From 2-01-FULL-41-26 sp964587505 (GTDB lineage: Bacteria > Patescibacteriota > Minisyncoccia > 2-02-FULL-40-12 > GWA2-44-9): a DNA stretch of 5,931 nucleotides. The stretch lies in assembly GCA_964587505.1 (NCBI GenBank), contig CAZPLD010000038.1:1-5931 (forward strand), given 5' to 3'. Below are positions 1 to 4,518 of the stretch, piece after piece. Both the position numbers and the translations under genes were made by a program. The notes under the pieces were generated by a model, which searched no databases, was not told the origin of the DNA, and worked only from the letters and a program-made list of their open reading frames with translations. Each line of letters starts with the position of its first letter. Within the stretch, counting starts at the first letter, position 1.

Positions 1-78
1 ATTCAAAACAATAATTATGTTACCAAAAGAAAAAGAACCAAAGAAGAGCTAATGACAATTTTGGGTCTGACCCCGTAA
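1..78 (+). CDS. Possible C-terminus of an intron-encoded protein (homing endonuclease?), partial
   Basis: The frame starting at base 1 is open for 25 codons and ends at TAA 76-78. It reads as a Lys/Arg-rich tail containing KRKRTKEELMTILGLTP. Introns of this kind often carry a LAGLIDADG endonuclease gene in a peripheral loop, and the position just before element R would put the gene in the P6 region. No endonuclease motif is visible because the body of the gene is upstream. The stop codon falls inside element R (75-84), so coding and ribozyme sequence would overlap slightly. A second frame starting at base 2 is also open, to TAA 50-52, so the choice of frame is uncertain. It may be non-coding AT-rich intron sequence. 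Confidence 0.3.
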   Translation: MQNNNYVTKRKRTKEELMTILGLTP

Positions 79-224
79 CGACTTGTTCCCGAGCTCTTTA
101 ATGAGTGGAGGACGGATGGAGGACTTTTTAGTCTCCATAAGATGCCGATCTCCTAACTCGCCGTAAGGCGGAAGGAGAAAGATATAGTCTACACCCATAG
201 TGATATGGGATGGTAACAAATGTG
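1..224 (+). ncRNA. Group I self-splicing intron in 23S rRNA, 3' portion (5' part off window)
   Basis: Core elements of a group I intron can be read in order. GTAACGACTT (75-84) resembles conserved element R, with the 5' strand of P7 (GACT, 80-83). AAGATATAGTCT (179-190) is a near-exact element S; its AGTC (186-189) pairs with that GACT. Directly before S lies a P8-like hairpin: TCTCCT (149-154) pairs with AGGAGA (173-178), capped by CGCC-GTAA-GGCG (159-170) with a GNRA loop. After S comes P9: CCCATA (194-199), loop GTGA (200-203), TATGGG (204-209). The sequence then reaches G224, and 23S sequence resumes at A225, equivalent to E. coli A2657. The expected upstream exon base is U2656, which fits the family rule of a U before the intron and a G at its end. 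The 5' exon, P1, P3 5' strand and P4-P5 are outside the window, so the subgroup cannot be assigned. The exact 3' splice site is inferred from alignment with 23S. Confidence 0.85.
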
Positions 225-452
225 ACGAGAGGACCGGGATGAACGAACCTCTGGTCTGCCAGCTGTCGCGCCCGCGGCACGGCTGGGTAGCTATGTTCGG
301 TTCTGATAAGCGCTGAAAGCATATAAGCGCGAAGCAGGCTTCAAGATTAAGTATCGTAGATTCCTCGGAGATGACGAGGTTGATAGGGCTCAGATGTAAG
401 CACAGTAATGTGTTAAGTCGAGAGCTACTAATAAATCATTTTTAATGGGTAA
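225..452 (+). rRNA. rrl: 23S ribosomal RNA, 3' exon (about the last 230 nt)
   Basis: The exon begins with ACGAGAGGACCGGGATGAAC, the 3' half of the sarcin-ricin loop. A228 is equivalent to A2660 (the ricin target) and G229 to G2661, the site bound by elongation factors. Further 23S landmarks follow in order: TGGGTAGCTATGTTCGG (284-300, like E. coli CCGGTAGCTAAATGCGG), GATAAGCGCTGAAAGCAT (304-321), GACGAGGTTGATAGG near 373-387, GTAAGCACAGTAATG near 397-411, and GAGCTACTAAT (422-432). The 3' boundary at about 452 is set by analogy with E. coli, where the RNA ends some 27 nt from the start of TACTAAT. It could be off by several bases because the pairing 5' end of 23S is not in the window. The length from A2657 onward (about 228 nt against 248 in E. 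coli) is slightly reduced. Confidence 0.93.
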
Positions 453-494
453 TGACTTCCTTGTAAAATTAAGTTTCTTTTGTGAAAAATAAGT

Positions 495-681
495 ATAGAG
501 ATTTTGGAAAGGACGAATTTTGTCCTTCCAGATTCAGTCGGGTCGCGTGCGGAACTTGTGTCGTACTAGTCGGCATAAGTTCTTGCTGTGATTAGGTAGT
601 TAAGTCTGCTCCGGCTGTCTTAGTTCAGGATGTATCGACCTTCAATCGATACGTCCTGGACGTTCTTTCCGAAATCTCTAT
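495..681 (+). ncRNA. Structured insert in the 23S-5S spacer, closed by a 17-bp stem
   Basis: Bases 495-511 (ATAGAGATTTTGGAAAG) pair with 665-681 (CTTTCCGAAATCTCTAT) over 17 bp with one G-U. The pairing can extend four more pairs (512-515 with 661-664). Inside lie further hairpins: AAGGAC (509-514) with GTCCTT (522-527), which competes with the inner end of the long stem; CGGCA/TGCTG near 573-590; a TAAG...CTTA stem near 601-622; and a strong 15-bp hairpin with two or three G-U pairs, 624-638 with 646-660, around a 7-nt loop. No tRNA is recognisable. The outer stem may be an RNase III processing site that releases the insert. The structure is read directly from the sequence; its role is unknown. 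Confidence 0.6.
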
Positions 682-686
682 TGGCG

Positions 687-704
687 AAGGTGTCCCACCT
701 TTTT
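687..704 (+). terminator. Small terminator-like hairpin before 5S
   Basis: AAGGTG (687-692), loop TCC, CACCTT (696-701) forms a 6-bp hairpin that runs into TTTTT (700-704). It has the shape of a weak intrinsic terminator, but its place between 23S and 5S makes complete termination unlikely. It may instead be a pause or processing signal. Its sequence also mimics part of 5S (see findings). Confidence 0.35.
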
Positions 705-708
705 CTGA

Positions 709-851
709 AAAATAAAAACAATGGCTTGGTAGCTATGCTGCGAGTGTCCCACCTGATCCCATTCCGAACTCAGAAGTGAAATCTCGCGAGGCCCATGATA
801 GTCAGCTTCGCTGGCGAAAGTAGGTAGCTGCCAGACCATTGTTTTTATTTT
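709..851 (+). other. 5S precursor stem and operon-end T-tract
   Basis: AAAATAAAAACAATGG (709-724) and CCATTGTTTTTATTTT (836-851) are perfect reverse complements over 16 bp and bracket 5S rRNA. The stem extends the terminal 5S helix outward and is probably the substrate for maturation of pre-5S. Its T-rich 3' arm (842-851) after a stable helix also looks like the end signal of the rRNA operon. Confidence 0.65.
722..837 (+). rRNA. rrf: 5S ribosomal RNA
   Basis: The region carries standard 5S landmarks: GTGTCCCACCTGATCCCATT (744-763), CCGAACTCAGAAGTGAAA (764-781, loop B/C region), GCGAAAGTAGGTAGCTGCCAG (near 814-834), and terminal strands TGGCTTGG (722-729) and CCAGACCA (830-837), which pair with one mismatch. 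The length of about 116 nt is normal. It sits in normal rRNA order, about 270 nt after 23S on the same strand, so it is probably co-transcribed. The ends are set by the terminal helix and may be off by one or two bases, because the pairing continues outward into the precursor stem. Confidence 0.95.
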
Positions 852-903
852 AGTAGAACTGTTTTATTTAAAATTTTGGAAAATAAAAGGCCCATGCTTG
901 TCA

Positions 904-961
904 AGTATCATTCATCTGAATTTAGTTATCCACTTGCTTGTATTAAAGTTAAAATGATACT
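904..961. repeat. 9-bp inverted repeat in the post-5S spacer
   Basis: AGTATCATT (904-912) and AATGATACT (953-961) are perfect inverted copies separated by 40 nt. The spacer from 852 to 1062 holds no gene. This repeat could be the base of a stem-loop or a two-site binding target. It lies between the rRNA operon and the next gene, and nothing else identifies its role. Confidence 0.4.
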
Positions 962-980
962 ACGGATATAGATTTACAAA

Positions 981-1008
981 GCGGGGCGTTTTTAAAAAGT
1001 GCGGGGCG
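981..1008. repeat. Direct repeat GCGGGGCG x2 before the terminator
   Basis: GCGGGGCG occurs at 981-988 and again at 1001-1008, exactly 20 nt apart and separated by a TTTTTAAAAA palindrome (989-998). The GC-rich blocks stand out in an AT-rich spacer. The second copy runs directly into the terminator stem. The first copy followed by TTTTT may be a decayed copy of the same terminator. Confidence 0.4.
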
Positions 1009-1034
1009 GCGCTTCTCGGAGAAGCGCCTTTTGT
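1008..1034 (+). terminator. Strong intrinsic terminator
   Basis: GGCGCTTCT (1008-1016), loop CGG (1017-1019) and AGAAGCGCC (1020-1028) form a perfect 9-bp GC-rich hairpin followed by TTTTGTTTT. It isolates the rRNA side from the gene starting at 1063. Because the stem is perfect, it could also act on the opposite strand, but the T-tract favours + strand transcription. Confidence 0.85.
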
Positions 1035-1050
1035 TTTATCGAAAATAAGC

Positions 1051-1056
1051 TACAAT
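1051..1056 (+). promoter_or_regulatory. -10 box of a probably leaderless gene
   Basis: TACAAT (1051-1056) matches the sigma-70 -10 consensus at five of six positions and ends 6 nt before the ATG at 1063. Transcription would start at or next to the start codon, and no Shine-Dalgarno sequence lies between. No good -35 is visible; the matching position overlaps the T-tract of the terminator. Confidence 0.5.
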
Positions 1057-1062
1057 AGATTC

Positions 1063-1854
1063 ATGGATGGCAGGCTACAGAAACAACTCGTTATAGGTTT
1101 AGTATTCATTTTAATTTTGGGCGGGATTGGTTATGGTATATATTCAGGTTTGGCGTCGAAAGTTTCTTGCATCGATGGGATTCAGAACGGCAAAGAAGAA
1201 GGGTTGGATTGCGGGATATTGGCCTGCGGTAAGACATGCGAGCCGGCGATAATGCCGATACAAATAATTTCAAGCCAGTTATTTAAAACCGGCCAAGGCG
1301 ACTATGACTTTGTAGCCCAGATTTATAATCCCAATACTTTCTACGGCGCCTCAAGGGTAGAATATTCCGTAGATCCTTTTAACTACCGCGGCTTTACATA
1401 TGTCCTGCCCGGCCAGACAAAATGGCTGGTGCTTACTGCGCTTCAGAGTTCCACAGAGGTTGGGGAACTAAATTTGATTATTAATAATGCTCAATGGGAA
1501 AAACTGGATATGCCGGACAACACGATAAGTTTTGTATTAAAAAGGAAGGATTACTTTCAAGTTCAGAAGGGTTCGGAGTTAGACGGAGTTTTGTATAATG
1601 ATTCCAATTACGATTTTGACAAGATAGATGTAGCGGTTATACTATTCGACGATACGGGTAGTATTGTGGGCGTGAACAAGACGGATATCCGGACATTTGT
1701 TTCCAAGTCGGAAAGAGGATTCAATGTTGTCTGGCCGTTCGTTCTGTCGGGAAACGTTATGAGGCAGGATGTCGAAGCGTCGACCAACCTATTCGAAAAT
1801 TCTAATTTCATAAAAAGCTATGGCTCCCAAGAAAAGTTTCAGAAATTCTATTAG
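1063..1854 (+). CDS. Membrane-anchored exported protein with a Cys-rich motif, function unknown
   Basis: The 263-aa product has one N-terminal membrane helix (about residues 9-31, LVIGLVFILILGG onward) after a short positively charged stretch, so the rest is probably outside the membrane. Just after the helix is a compact motif with four cysteines, 36, 50, 55 and 59, in the pattern C-x-DGIQNG...GLDCG...C...C. Motifs of the form C.DGIQNG.E.G.DCG are common in surface proteins and probably form disulphides. The remainder (about 65-263) looks like a beta-rich extracellular domain with no catalytic motif I recognise. The ATG at 1063 follows a -10 box and starts the membrane helix at the usual distance. 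The last 35 nt overlap rodA, so the two genes are probably co-transcribed, and a role at the cell envelope is a reasonable guess. Function is not assigned. Confidence 0.85.
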   Translation: MDGRLQKQLVIGLVFILILGGIGYGIYSGLASKVSCIDGIQNGKEEGLDCGILACGKTCEPAIMPIQIISSQLFKTGQGDYDFVAQIYNPNTFYGASRVEYSVDPFNYRGFTYVLPGQTKWLVLTALQSSTEVGELNLIINNAQWEKLDMPDNTISFVLKRKDYFQVQKGSELDGVLYNDSNYDFDKIDVAVILFDDTGSIVGVNKTDIRTFVSKSERGFNVVWPFVLSGNVMRQDVEASTNLFENSNFIKSYGSQEKFQKFY

Positions 1855-2923
1855 AAGTTATTTTAAGGAAATCGACCTTCCTTTATTTGCCGCGATAGCG
1901 GCTGTTTCTTTGTTCAGTATTCTTAATATGTACGGCATTGAAGGATTCGGGCCGCTTTTCACTAAACAAATAATTTTTGTGGCTATCGGACTGGGAATAA
2001 TGATATTGTTATCTTTTTTCAACTACCGCTACCTGAAGAACTATTCTTTTCCGGTTCTGTTCTTTTACTTTATCTCGGTATTTCTTTTGCTCCTGACATT
2101 TTACTCGCGTTCAGTCAGGGGAATTAATGCTTGGATAGTTCTCGGCCAATTTACTTTTGAGCCGGCGGAACTGGCAAAACTGATGCTCATTGTCCTGATG
2201 GCCAAATATTTTTCCCAAAGACACGTCCACGTCAACCAATTCAAACACATTTTAGTTTCGGGAATTTATTACGGTATTCCTGTTTTGATAATTCTCGCCC
2301 AGCCGGATCTGGGCTCGGCAATAATATTTTCTTTGATATGGATAAGTATTCTTGCCGCTGTTGGTATCAGCAAGAAGCACTTTTTTCTTTTGATTATTTT
2401 GGCCGTGGTTGTTTCATATGGTTCTTGGATGTTTGTTTTAAAGCCGTATCAGAAAGACCGGCTTCTTACTTTTGTGAACCCAGGCAATGACCCGAGGGGA
2501 AGTGGGTATAATCTTATCCAGTCCAAGATTGCCATTGGTTCCGGCTTCTGGTTCGGGAACGGTTTGGGCAAAGGTTCCCAAACAACGTTGGGATTCTTGC
2601 CCGAATCACATAATGATTTTGTTTTTGCCGCTACGGCCGAGCAGTTTGGTTTTGTGGGGGTTAGTTTGATAATGGCTCTAATTTTATTTATGGTATACAG
2701 AATATTAGGAATAGGCAGGGCGGTCGTTTCCAATTTTGGTAAAATATTCTCCATTGGCATGGCGGTATTTATTTTAAGCCACGCCATTATCGGCGCTTCC
2801 GTGAATATTGGTCTTATGCCGGTCACGGGAATTCCGTTCCCGTTCTTAAGTTATGGCGGAAGCTATCTTATCTCCATCATGAGCGGTTTGGGGATACTGC
2901 AAAGCATTAAAAGGTACGGGTGA
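1820..2923 (+). CDS. rodA: RodA, SEDS-family peptidoglycan glycosyltransferase
   Basis: This 367-aa multi-pass membrane protein (about ten hydrophobic segments) belongs to the FtsW/RodA/SpoVE family, which polymerises lipid II into glycan strands with a partner class B PBP. Family motifs are clear: RGINAWI (100-106, with the conserved Trp105), EPAELAKL (114-121), QPDLGSA (161-167), PYQKDRLLTF (209-218), DPRGSGYNLIQSKIAIGSG (224-242), FLPESHNDFVFA (259-270), and PVTGIPFPFLSYGGS (334-348). Asp266 in SHNDF matches the Asp essential for SEDS polymerase activity. The DP.G.GYN.IQS.IAIGSG form is more RodA- than FtsW-like. The ATG at 1820 lies inside the previous gene (35-nt overlap) with no evident Shine-Dalgarno, and no later Met precedes the first helix, so translation is probably coupled. 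The TGA stop (2921-2923) touches the inverted-repeat element that follows. No mreB or PBP2 gene is in view. Confidence 0.95.
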   Translation: MAPKKSFRNSIRSYFKEIDLPLFAAIAAVSLFSILNMYGIEGFGPLFTKQIIFVAIGLGIMILLSFFNYRYLKNYSFPVLFFYFISVFLLLLTFYSRSVRGINAWIVLGQFTFEPAELAKLMLIVLMAKYFSQRHVHVNQFKHILVSGIYYGIPVLIILAQPDLGSAIIFSLIWISILAAVGISKKHFFLLIILAVVVSYGSWMFVLKPYQKDRLLTFVNPGNDPRGSGYNLIQSKIAIGSGFWFGNGLGKGSQTTLGFLPESHNDFVFAATAEQFGFVGVSLIMALILFMVYRILGIGRAVVSNFGKIFSIGMAVFILSHAIIGASVNIGLMPVTGIPFPFLSYGGSYLISIMSGLGILQSIKRYG

Positions 2924-3035
2924 GCGTGAAACCCTAACCCATTCTCGGGCACGGCATAAATTCCTGCTGGAATTTTGCCTCGGACTCCGCGCCGTCGCGC
3001 TCCGTAGTCCCTCCAATGGATTAGGGTTTCACGCT
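2923..3035. repeat. Inverted-repeat element (MITE-like), 113 bp, noncoding
   Basis: AGCGTGAAACCCTAA (2923-2937) is a perfect reverse complement of TTAGGGTTTCACGCT (3021-3035). After one C/A mismatch, CCATT (2939-2943) pairs with AATGG (3015-3019), so 20 of 21 arm positions pair. The 71-nt interior folds too: AATTCC/GGAATT around TGCT (near 2959-2974, within a GGCA/TGCC stem), and GGACT...AGTCC enclosing CGCG/CGCG (near 2982-3010). It is GC-rich against its AT-rich surroundings, contains no gene, and starts on the last base of the rodA stop codon. It looks like a small non-autonomous mobile element or a large transcript-end hairpin. There is no T-tract, and no clear target-site duplication was found. 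Confidence 0.6.
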
Positions 3036-3064
3036 TGTCGTGGTAAGGTTTTGGTGGTTAAATT
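3033..3064 (+). promoter_or_regulatory. Promoter/leader repeat, copy 1 (Nudix gene)
   Basis: This 32-nt stretch matches 3737-3768 at 28 positions, including 19 identical bases in a row (3046-3064). It reads as a promoter: TTGTCG (3035-3040), 17-nt spacer, TTAAAT (3058-3063). The ATG at 3070 begins 6 nt after the -10, which implies a leaderless or nearly leaderless message. The left end overlaps the last three bases of the inverted-repeat element. GGTGG (3053-3057) could alternatively be a distant ribosome-binding site. Confidence 0.5.
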
Positions 3065-3069
3065 TATTT

Positions 3070-3573
3070 ATGAAAAAGTTGATTCACAAAGAAAATCTTG
3101 ACTGGAAGGGCATAATGCATGATCTGGAATTATATGAGTCAGATGATGCCAGGGATTTGGGGTTTACTAATCAAGCACAGGCCGTGCCTTTTGTAGATGA
3201 TAGCCATATCGTGATTTTTAAACACATAGATGGGTATTTTAGTTTGCCAGGAGGTACAATAGAAGAAGGAGAAAATTTTGAAGAAGCTTTAAAAAAAGAA
3301 GTTTATGAAGAATGTGCCTGCGAGGTTTTGGATTGCGGATTAATTGGTTATGTAAAAGATACTCAACTACCTGATGGAAAGGTTAAGTACCAATTACGGT
3401 ACTGGGCAAAAGTTAAACTGCTTGATGAGCCCATTAATGATCCCTGTGGTAAAGCTATGAGCCGAGAAGTGGTTAATATTAAAGATGCTAATAAAAAATT
3501 AAATTGGGGCGAAAGAGGTCAGGTCTTGTTAGACCTTGCTTTACGAAAATATAAAGAAAATGAAAAACTCTAA
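3070..3573 (+). CDS. Nudix hydrolase
   Basis: The 167-aa product has one Nudix domain, which hydrolyses nucleoside diphosphates linked to another group (substrate unknown). The Nudix box spans residues 62-84: G62, TIEEG, E68, seven residues, K76-E77-V, then E80-E81. It fits G-x5-E-x7-RE-U-x-EE-x-G-U except that Lys replaces Arg76, Ala83 replaces the later Gly and Cys84 the final hydrophobic residue. The metal-binding glutamates are present, so activity is plausible. The frame is also open from a GTG at 3040, but ATG 3070 is preferred because the repeat upstream puts this ATG and that of the CYTH gene at almost the same distance (6 and 7 nt), and the earlier start would code through the promoter. 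The 3' end overlaps the start of the broken kinase gene by 14 nt. Codons are more A-rich than in rodA or rpoB, which hints at transfer. Confidence 0.88.
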   Translation: MKKLIHKENLDWKGIMHDLELYESDDARDLGFTNQAQAVPFVDDSHIVIFKHIDGYFSLPGGTIEEGENFEEALKKEVYEECACEVLDCGLIGYVKDTQLPDGKVKYQLRYWAKVKLLDEPINDPCGKAMSREVVNIKDANKKLNWGERGQVLLDLALRKYKENEKL

Positions 3574-3722
3574 AAAAGCTATTTTCGTTGGTATTGTTGG
3601 TCCTTCCGGTTCTGGCAAAACAACTCTTTGCAAGAAACTGAAGGCATCCAATAAAGATAGATGCCACCAAGCCGCAGTCCCAAGTTATTAGGAAGGTACA
3701 GAAAATTATTAATTCTTTTTAA
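3560..3722 (+). pseudogene. Broken P-loop nucleotide kinase (thymidylate-kinase-like), internal deletion plus frameshift
   Basis: ATG 3560 overlaps the Nudix 3' end and opens a frame beginning MKNSKKAIFVGIVGPSG, with Walker A GPSGSGKTT (residues 14-22). This frame stops at TAG 3689-3691 after 43 codons, far short of the roughly 200 residues of such kinases. From about 3645 another frame reads HPIKIDATKPQSQV, then IRKVQKIINSF, to TAA 3720-3722. That looks like the end of a thymidylate-kinase-type protein, where an IDA-(S/T)-KP strand and a final helix are typical. The simplest reading is one kinase gene that lost its middle (LID, substrate site, Walker B) with the ends joined out of frame near 3641-3656. 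A 43-aa Walker A peptide could still be made but would have no kinase activity. The kinase subtype is inferred from short ends only. Confidence 0.7.
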
Positions 3723-3736
3723 GGCGTGGGAACTTT

Positions 3737-3768
3737 GCTTGTGGGGATGAGGTTTTGGTGGTTAAATT
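3737..3768 (+). promoter_or_regulatory. Promoter/leader repeat, copy 2 (CYTH gene)
   Basis: This is the second copy of the 32-nt sequence at 3033-3064. TTGTGG (3739-3744), a 17-nt spacer and TTAAAT (3762-3767) form a candidate promoter whose -10 ends 7 nt before ATG 3775. GGTGG (3758-3762) lies 12 nt before the ATG, as in copy 1. The shared spacing supports both start codons and suggests the genes are controlled together or that one regulatory segment was duplicated. Confidence 0.5.
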
Positions 3769-3774
3769 GGGAAT

Positions 3775-4323
3775 ATGCGCGAAATTGAAGTAAAACTTAA
3801 AACCGATGACCTGTTGTCACTGGAAGAAAAGCTAAAACAAAAAGGCTGTGTTTTGTCTTCGCCAATAAATCAACACGATGTGGTGTATTCGCGTGGTAGT
3901 ACATCCGAATGGGAACAATCAAAAGAGGGAGATATAATATTGAGAATAAGAAAACAAGACAATAAGGCAGAATTTAACCTTAAACAACAAAGAACAAGTG
4001 AGCTGGATAATATTGAACATGAAACCAAGGTTGACAACCCCGAAGCATTACACCAGATTCTCCAAACATTAGGATGGAAACCAGAAGTGGAAGTTAAAAA
4101 AATACGCCGAAAGGGTAAGTTGGGTGAATACGAAATTTGTCTAGATGATGTTGAAAAACTCGGCACCTATGTTGAACTAGAAAAATTAGTTGAAGATAAC
4201 GCAGACCCAAATAAAATTCAGGAAGAATTACTCCAGGTTTTAGAATCCTTTGGAATTCCTCGTTCTAATCTGGAAGTGCGAGGCTATGACACAATGATTT
4301 TTCAACTTCGTTCAAGTAACTAG
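3775..4323 (+). CDS. CYTH-domain protein (class IV adenylate cyclase CyaB / thiamine triphosphatase type)
   Basis: The 182-aa protein is the size of a single CYTH domain, an eight-stranded tunnel enzyme acting on triphosphates. The defining ExExK motif is at the N-terminus: E3-I-E5-V-K7. Other tunnel residues fit the family: LRIRK (56-60), NLKQ (68-71), EHETK (81-85), KKIRRKG (108-114), CLDDV (122-126) and YVELE (132-136). The mix of acidic (metal) and basic (triphosphate) residues indicates an intact enzyme. The family includes cAMP-forming CyaB, thiamine triphosphatase and inorganic triphosphatase, and sequence alone does not separate them here; the layout is closest to CyaB-like proteins. 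ATG 3775 fixes the ExExK motif at residue 3, as expected. It follows the Nudix gene and broken kinase and has its own copy of their leader. It shares the A-rich codon use of the Nudix gene. Confidence 0.88.
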   Translation: MREIEVKLKTDDLLSLEEKLKQKGCVLSSPINQHDVVYSRGSTSEWEQSKEGDIILRIRKQDNKAEFNLKQQRTSELDNIEHETKVDNPEALHQILQTLGWKPEVEVKKIRRKGKLGEYEICLDDVEKLGTYVELEKLVEDNADPNKIQEELLQVLESFGIPRSNLEVRGYDTMIFQLRSSN

Positions 4324-4500
4324 CGCAGCCTCATTGTTTTTCTGTCATTTGACGAGACCAGAAATAAGCGACACCTTATTCTAAATCAGAACGTTCGCAG
4401 GCGGGTAGCCGGCTCGGAAAAGGTTCACGGTGCTTTAGCCCGGGAATCTCTGTAGATAGAGCAAAAACCCAGCAGGGTTTTATGCGGTCTGATTTGGGAT
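4324..4500 (+). other. Hairpin-rich intergenic region
   Basis: No gene is visible here, but there are several consecutive hairpins. TTTCTG (4339-4344) can pair with CAGAAA (4359-4364). AATAAG (4363-4368) pairs with CTTATT (4375-4380). CCGGCT (4409-4414) pairs with AGCCCGG (4437-4443) with one bulge and encloses an AAAG/CTTT stem (4419-4422, 4433-4436). CTCT (4448-4451) pairs with AGAG (4458-4461). AAAACCC (4464-4470) pairs with GGGTTTT (4475-4481), an attenuator-like palindrome about 38 nt before the next ATG. The block from 4396 to 4446 is GC-rich for this locus. It could be a structured 5' leader, a small RNA, or the end of the preceding transcript. Confidence 0.4.
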
Positions 4501-4507
4501 GAGGTGG
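4501..4507 (+). promoter_or_regulatory. Shine-Dalgarno site choosing ATG 4519
   Basis: GAGGTGG (4501-4507) ends 11 nt before ATG 4519. It is the clearest ribosome-binding site in the window. It overlaps the in-frame GTG at 4504-4506, which makes that earlier GTG unlikely as the start. Confidence 0.55.
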
Positions 4508-4518
4508 AGCGAAACAAA

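Noticed and set aside
63..74. GGGTCTGACCCC as a REP/Y1-transposase end
   Set aside because: Similar palindromes flank IS200-like REP transposases, but here it abuts group I element R and fits a P6 stem; no transposase is visible.
128..322. Reverse-strand 64-codon open frame
   Set aside because: It lies across the intron P8/P9 hairpins and the 23S exon, so it is an antisense shadow of structured RNA.
516..660. tRNA gene in the 23S-5S spacer
   Set aside because: No T-arm GTTCRA motif, D-arm or acceptor stem fits; the stems belong to the larger hairpin domain.
2449..2826. Reverse-strand 125-codon open frame
   Set aside because: It is fully inside rodA, whose motifs are unmistakable, and its translation shows no domain pattern.
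2921..2961. TGA as glycine (code 25) extending rodA
   Set aside because: The rodA product ends normally at SIKRYG, and reading through adds only 13 codons from the inverted-repeat arm. All other genes end in TAA or TAG without TGA inside them.
3040..3069. GTG 3040 as the Nudix start, adding ten residues
   Set aside because: The extension codes through the duplicated promoter/leader, and the second copy places its ATG at the same offset as ATG 3070.
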